Assembly (NCBI GenBank): GCA_036897485.1
Contig: JAYMTF010001780.1
Coordinates: 1-21,369, forward strand
Direction of reading: 5' to 3'
Length of the DNA stretch: 21,369 nt
Source: Pelargonium nanum
Lineage: Eukaryota > Streptophyta > Magnoliopsida > Geraniales > Geraniaceae
The notes below the pieces were generated by a model that was not told the origin of the DNA, searched no databases, and was given only the letters and a program-made list of their open reading frames with translations. This document shows, piece after piece, positions 19,676-21,369 of this stretch (positions are counted from its first letter, which is position 1; every line of letters starts with the position of its first letter). Both the position numbers and the translations under genes were made by a program.

Positions 19676-19901
19676 AGTAAAATCATTGTACCATACAGTC
19701 ATTGTGTAAAAGCCATTGAAGAGTATATCCCCAGAGGTTAGTTTCAGCTTGTAGAAATGTTCTTGTAGAGAATCTCTATCGTAGTATAGTTAAACGTGAA
19801 TACTTTGTGTTCTTGTTAGTAGAATTACATTGCAACCTTATTAGAGAAAATGTCTACTTAAGATGCACTTTATTCTGTTATCTCGTTATGAGCTTATGGT
19901 A

Positions 19902-19907
19902 AATAAA
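19902..19907 (+). terminator. Candidate NEAP polyadenylation signal AATAAA
   Basis: The AATAAA lies 227 nt after the NEAP stop codon; a second copy is at 19991-19996. Plant signals are loose, so the cleavage site cannot be fixed. Confidence 0.3.
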
Positions 19908-19999
19908 TTAGTAGCAGAGCACGAGAAGACCGTTCCATTGCAGGAGGTAAGTTCTGTGAAGGTTGCGCTTGCGCCTATGTCAGACCATTAAATAAACAT

Positions 20000-21240
20000 G
20001 CATTAAAGTCAATGTTTGGTGCAAGTATCACTATTTTTATTCAATGAGGTGCAGAACAATTGGAATCTTATGCATGGTGGTCTATAGAATATTAATTATT
20101 ATCTTTGATTCTTGATCTGCTAATTTTTTTCTAATATTGATTGTCTGCTGCTGGACTAGCACTGTTCTTGATTTGTTGATTTTGTAATCAGTTGATTACA
20201 ATATTCAGATGTGAAACTGTTGGCATCTTATCAGAGAAATGTGATACATTATTATATTAGTCATCACCAGATCACTGTTTTTGTTCTCTTTCTCAGTTTG
20301 AAGAACAAACCATTGATTATGTGTTTCAAGATTACAGTTACAGGTGTTTAAATTTCTAGTGCAATATGGTGTTTGACTTGTAAATGATGCAATTTTTTTA
20401 GTCCAATCATTCTTGTACATGAGCAATACAATTGTCAAAGGTAGCTATTGAAATTAAAAATTTTATGGAAAAGAGAATGAAACATCTTTCATTGTGTTTA
20501 ATGGATTCATGCCCAAACTTGATTTGTAAGTATAGATATTCATTGTAAGTGGGGATATATCATTCTCTCTATTCGGAGAGAAAAAGTAAACAGATGTTTC
20601 CGACTTTTTCTCTGTAGAACTTTTTATACATTTTCTTTAACAAGATATATTGTTTGGATTATTCAATAGATCCTTGCTCTTATGTTCGAGGCGGATTCTT
20701 CAGCACACACTTAGGTCTTCTGTTAATGGTGTGCTATCATTGACACCCAATAACCACAACGCACGACTACATGTATTTGTGTGTTTCTCTTCCAGATGTC
20801 TTACCCCAACAATTAAGCTTACTTTAAACCTTTTAGATTGGAAAGATGCGGAATCAAATAGGCATAGAAATCTAGAATTTGTTTAATTTTATTGCACACG
20901 AATCTTTTTGACACATAAGGAATATGCATTTTGGGTATAATATATTTATATTAAATTGCCAATTTCTTAATATGTATTTGTCCATATTTCCTATTGCGAG
21001 GGGTTCTTATTTTGTGTCAAGTCGTTAATGTTGGAGTGGTTCGGAGTGTCACCTGATTTTACTTCACGCTTTGAACGTTGGTTTGAATAATATAAATAAA
21101 GCATATGTTTCCTTAAAAAACTTCTCTTAGGGTGGCTTTTGGTGTAAAGTTGAACTTGGGCTTGAAGCAGAGGAAGGATTGGTCCAACACGGTTGGGCAT
21201 GGGCTGGGCCTGTCCAGATTTAACTGTCTTATTCTCTGTT
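20000..21240. other. Intergenic between NEAP and U6; nothing recognised
   Basis: AT-rich sequence without exon signatures. The 78-codon frame at 20650-20886 lacks motifs and has no supporting splice or promoter context. Bases about 21175-21225 are GC-richer with GGGC/GGCC words just upstream of the U6 promoter. Confidence 0.5.
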
Positions 21241-21244
21241 TTTC

Positions 21245-21255
21245 GTCCCACATCG
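21245..21255 (+). promoter_or_regulatory. U6 upstream sequence element (USE)
   Basis: GTCCCACATCG is an exact match to the plant snRNA USE consensus RTCCCACATCG. It ends 24 bp before the TATA-like element, the short spacing that marks RNA polymerase III snRNA genes; polymerase II snRNA genes have about ten more bases. Confidence 0.95.
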
Positions 21256-21279
21256 CTCAGAATTTGCTTCAATACATAG

Positions 21280-21287
21280 TTGATAAA
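21280..21287 (+). promoter_or_regulatory. TATA-like element of the U6 promoter (variant)
   Basis: TTGATAAA occupies the expected TATA position, 24 bp after the USE and 23 bp before the first U6 base. It departs from the usual TTTATATA of plant snRNA promoters. The spacing is right but the sequence is weak. Confidence 0.7.
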
Positions 21288-21310
21288 GGCTTAAGCCACA
21301 GCTACAGCTT

Positions 21311-21330
21311 GTCCCTTCGGGGACATCCGA

Positions 21331-21362
<32 letters not shown>

Positions 21363-21369
21363 GGCCCCT
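21311..21369 (+). ncRNA. U6: U6 spliceosomal snRNA, 5' 59 nt (cut by window end)
   Basis: The sequence begins GTCCCTTCGGGGACATCCG, forming the 5' stem-loop, and continues through the ACAGAGA box (in GATACAGAGAAGATTAGC) to ATGGCCCCT. It matches plant U6 as I know it without a visible difference. U6 pairs with the 5' splice site and U2/U4 in the spliceosome. The remaining roughly 43 nt (U4-pairing and 3' end) and the T-run terminator lie outside the window. The correctly spaced USE argues for a genuine polymerase III gene copy rather than a retroposed fragment; the atypical TATA leaves activity open. Confidence 0.97.

Noticed and set aside
20650-20886. A 78-codon plus-strand frame near the right end
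   Set aside because: It has no motif, splice context or promoter, and looks like intergenic chance.

Overview
The window is plant nuclear DNA, almost certainly from a eudicot. It has short GT-AG introns, AT-rich intergenic DNA, plant-specific gene families (a nuclear-envelope-associated NEAP protein and a type-I pectin methylesterase with a PMEI pro-region) and a U6 snRNA gene with the plant USE (GTCCCACATCG). Repeat types such as a long-TIR MITE and Au-SINE-like units fit a woody or rosid dicot, but the species cannot be fixed from this sequence alone.

Layout from left to right. (1) 1-1420: a 63-bp tandem duplication and a possible terminal exon of a gene entering from the left edge, then intergenic DNA. 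(2) 1704-2678 (+): a PHD/RING-like zinc-finger protein of 324 aa. (3) 3522-4942 (+): three short spliced-looking exons encoding a charged, helical C-terminus of unresolved parentage. (4) 4963-6776 (-): a two-exon, 574-aa PMEI-PME protein that has lost most catalytic residues. Degenerate SINE-like units crowd its 5' side (6807-7331). (5) 8562-11173 (-): a three-exon, 660-aa NYN-domain (limkain-b1/MARF1-type) putative RNase. (6) 11174-15185: about 4 kb of AT-rich intergenic DNA with degraded repeats. (7) 15185-19675 (+): a NEAP gene with a 5'UTR intron and five coding exons (343 aa). One intron is GC-AG, another starts with a poor GTCCCC donor, and a MITE sits in the largest coding intron. (8) 19676-21244: gene-poor DNA, then a U6 promoter and the first 59 nt of U6 snRNA, cut by the right edge.

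The genes do not form a pathway. They are neighbouring, independently transcribed genes: zinc finger and probable chromatin or nuclear function, cell wall, RNA turnover, nuclear envelope, spliceosomal RNA. I see no bacterial-style system, CRISPR array or virus. The points most worth a second look are the pectin methylesterase pseudoenzyme, the orphan coiled-coil exons between the zinc-finger gene and the pectin methylesterase, the unusual splice donors and overlapping upstream ORF in NEAP, and the U6 promoter with a non-standard TATA element.
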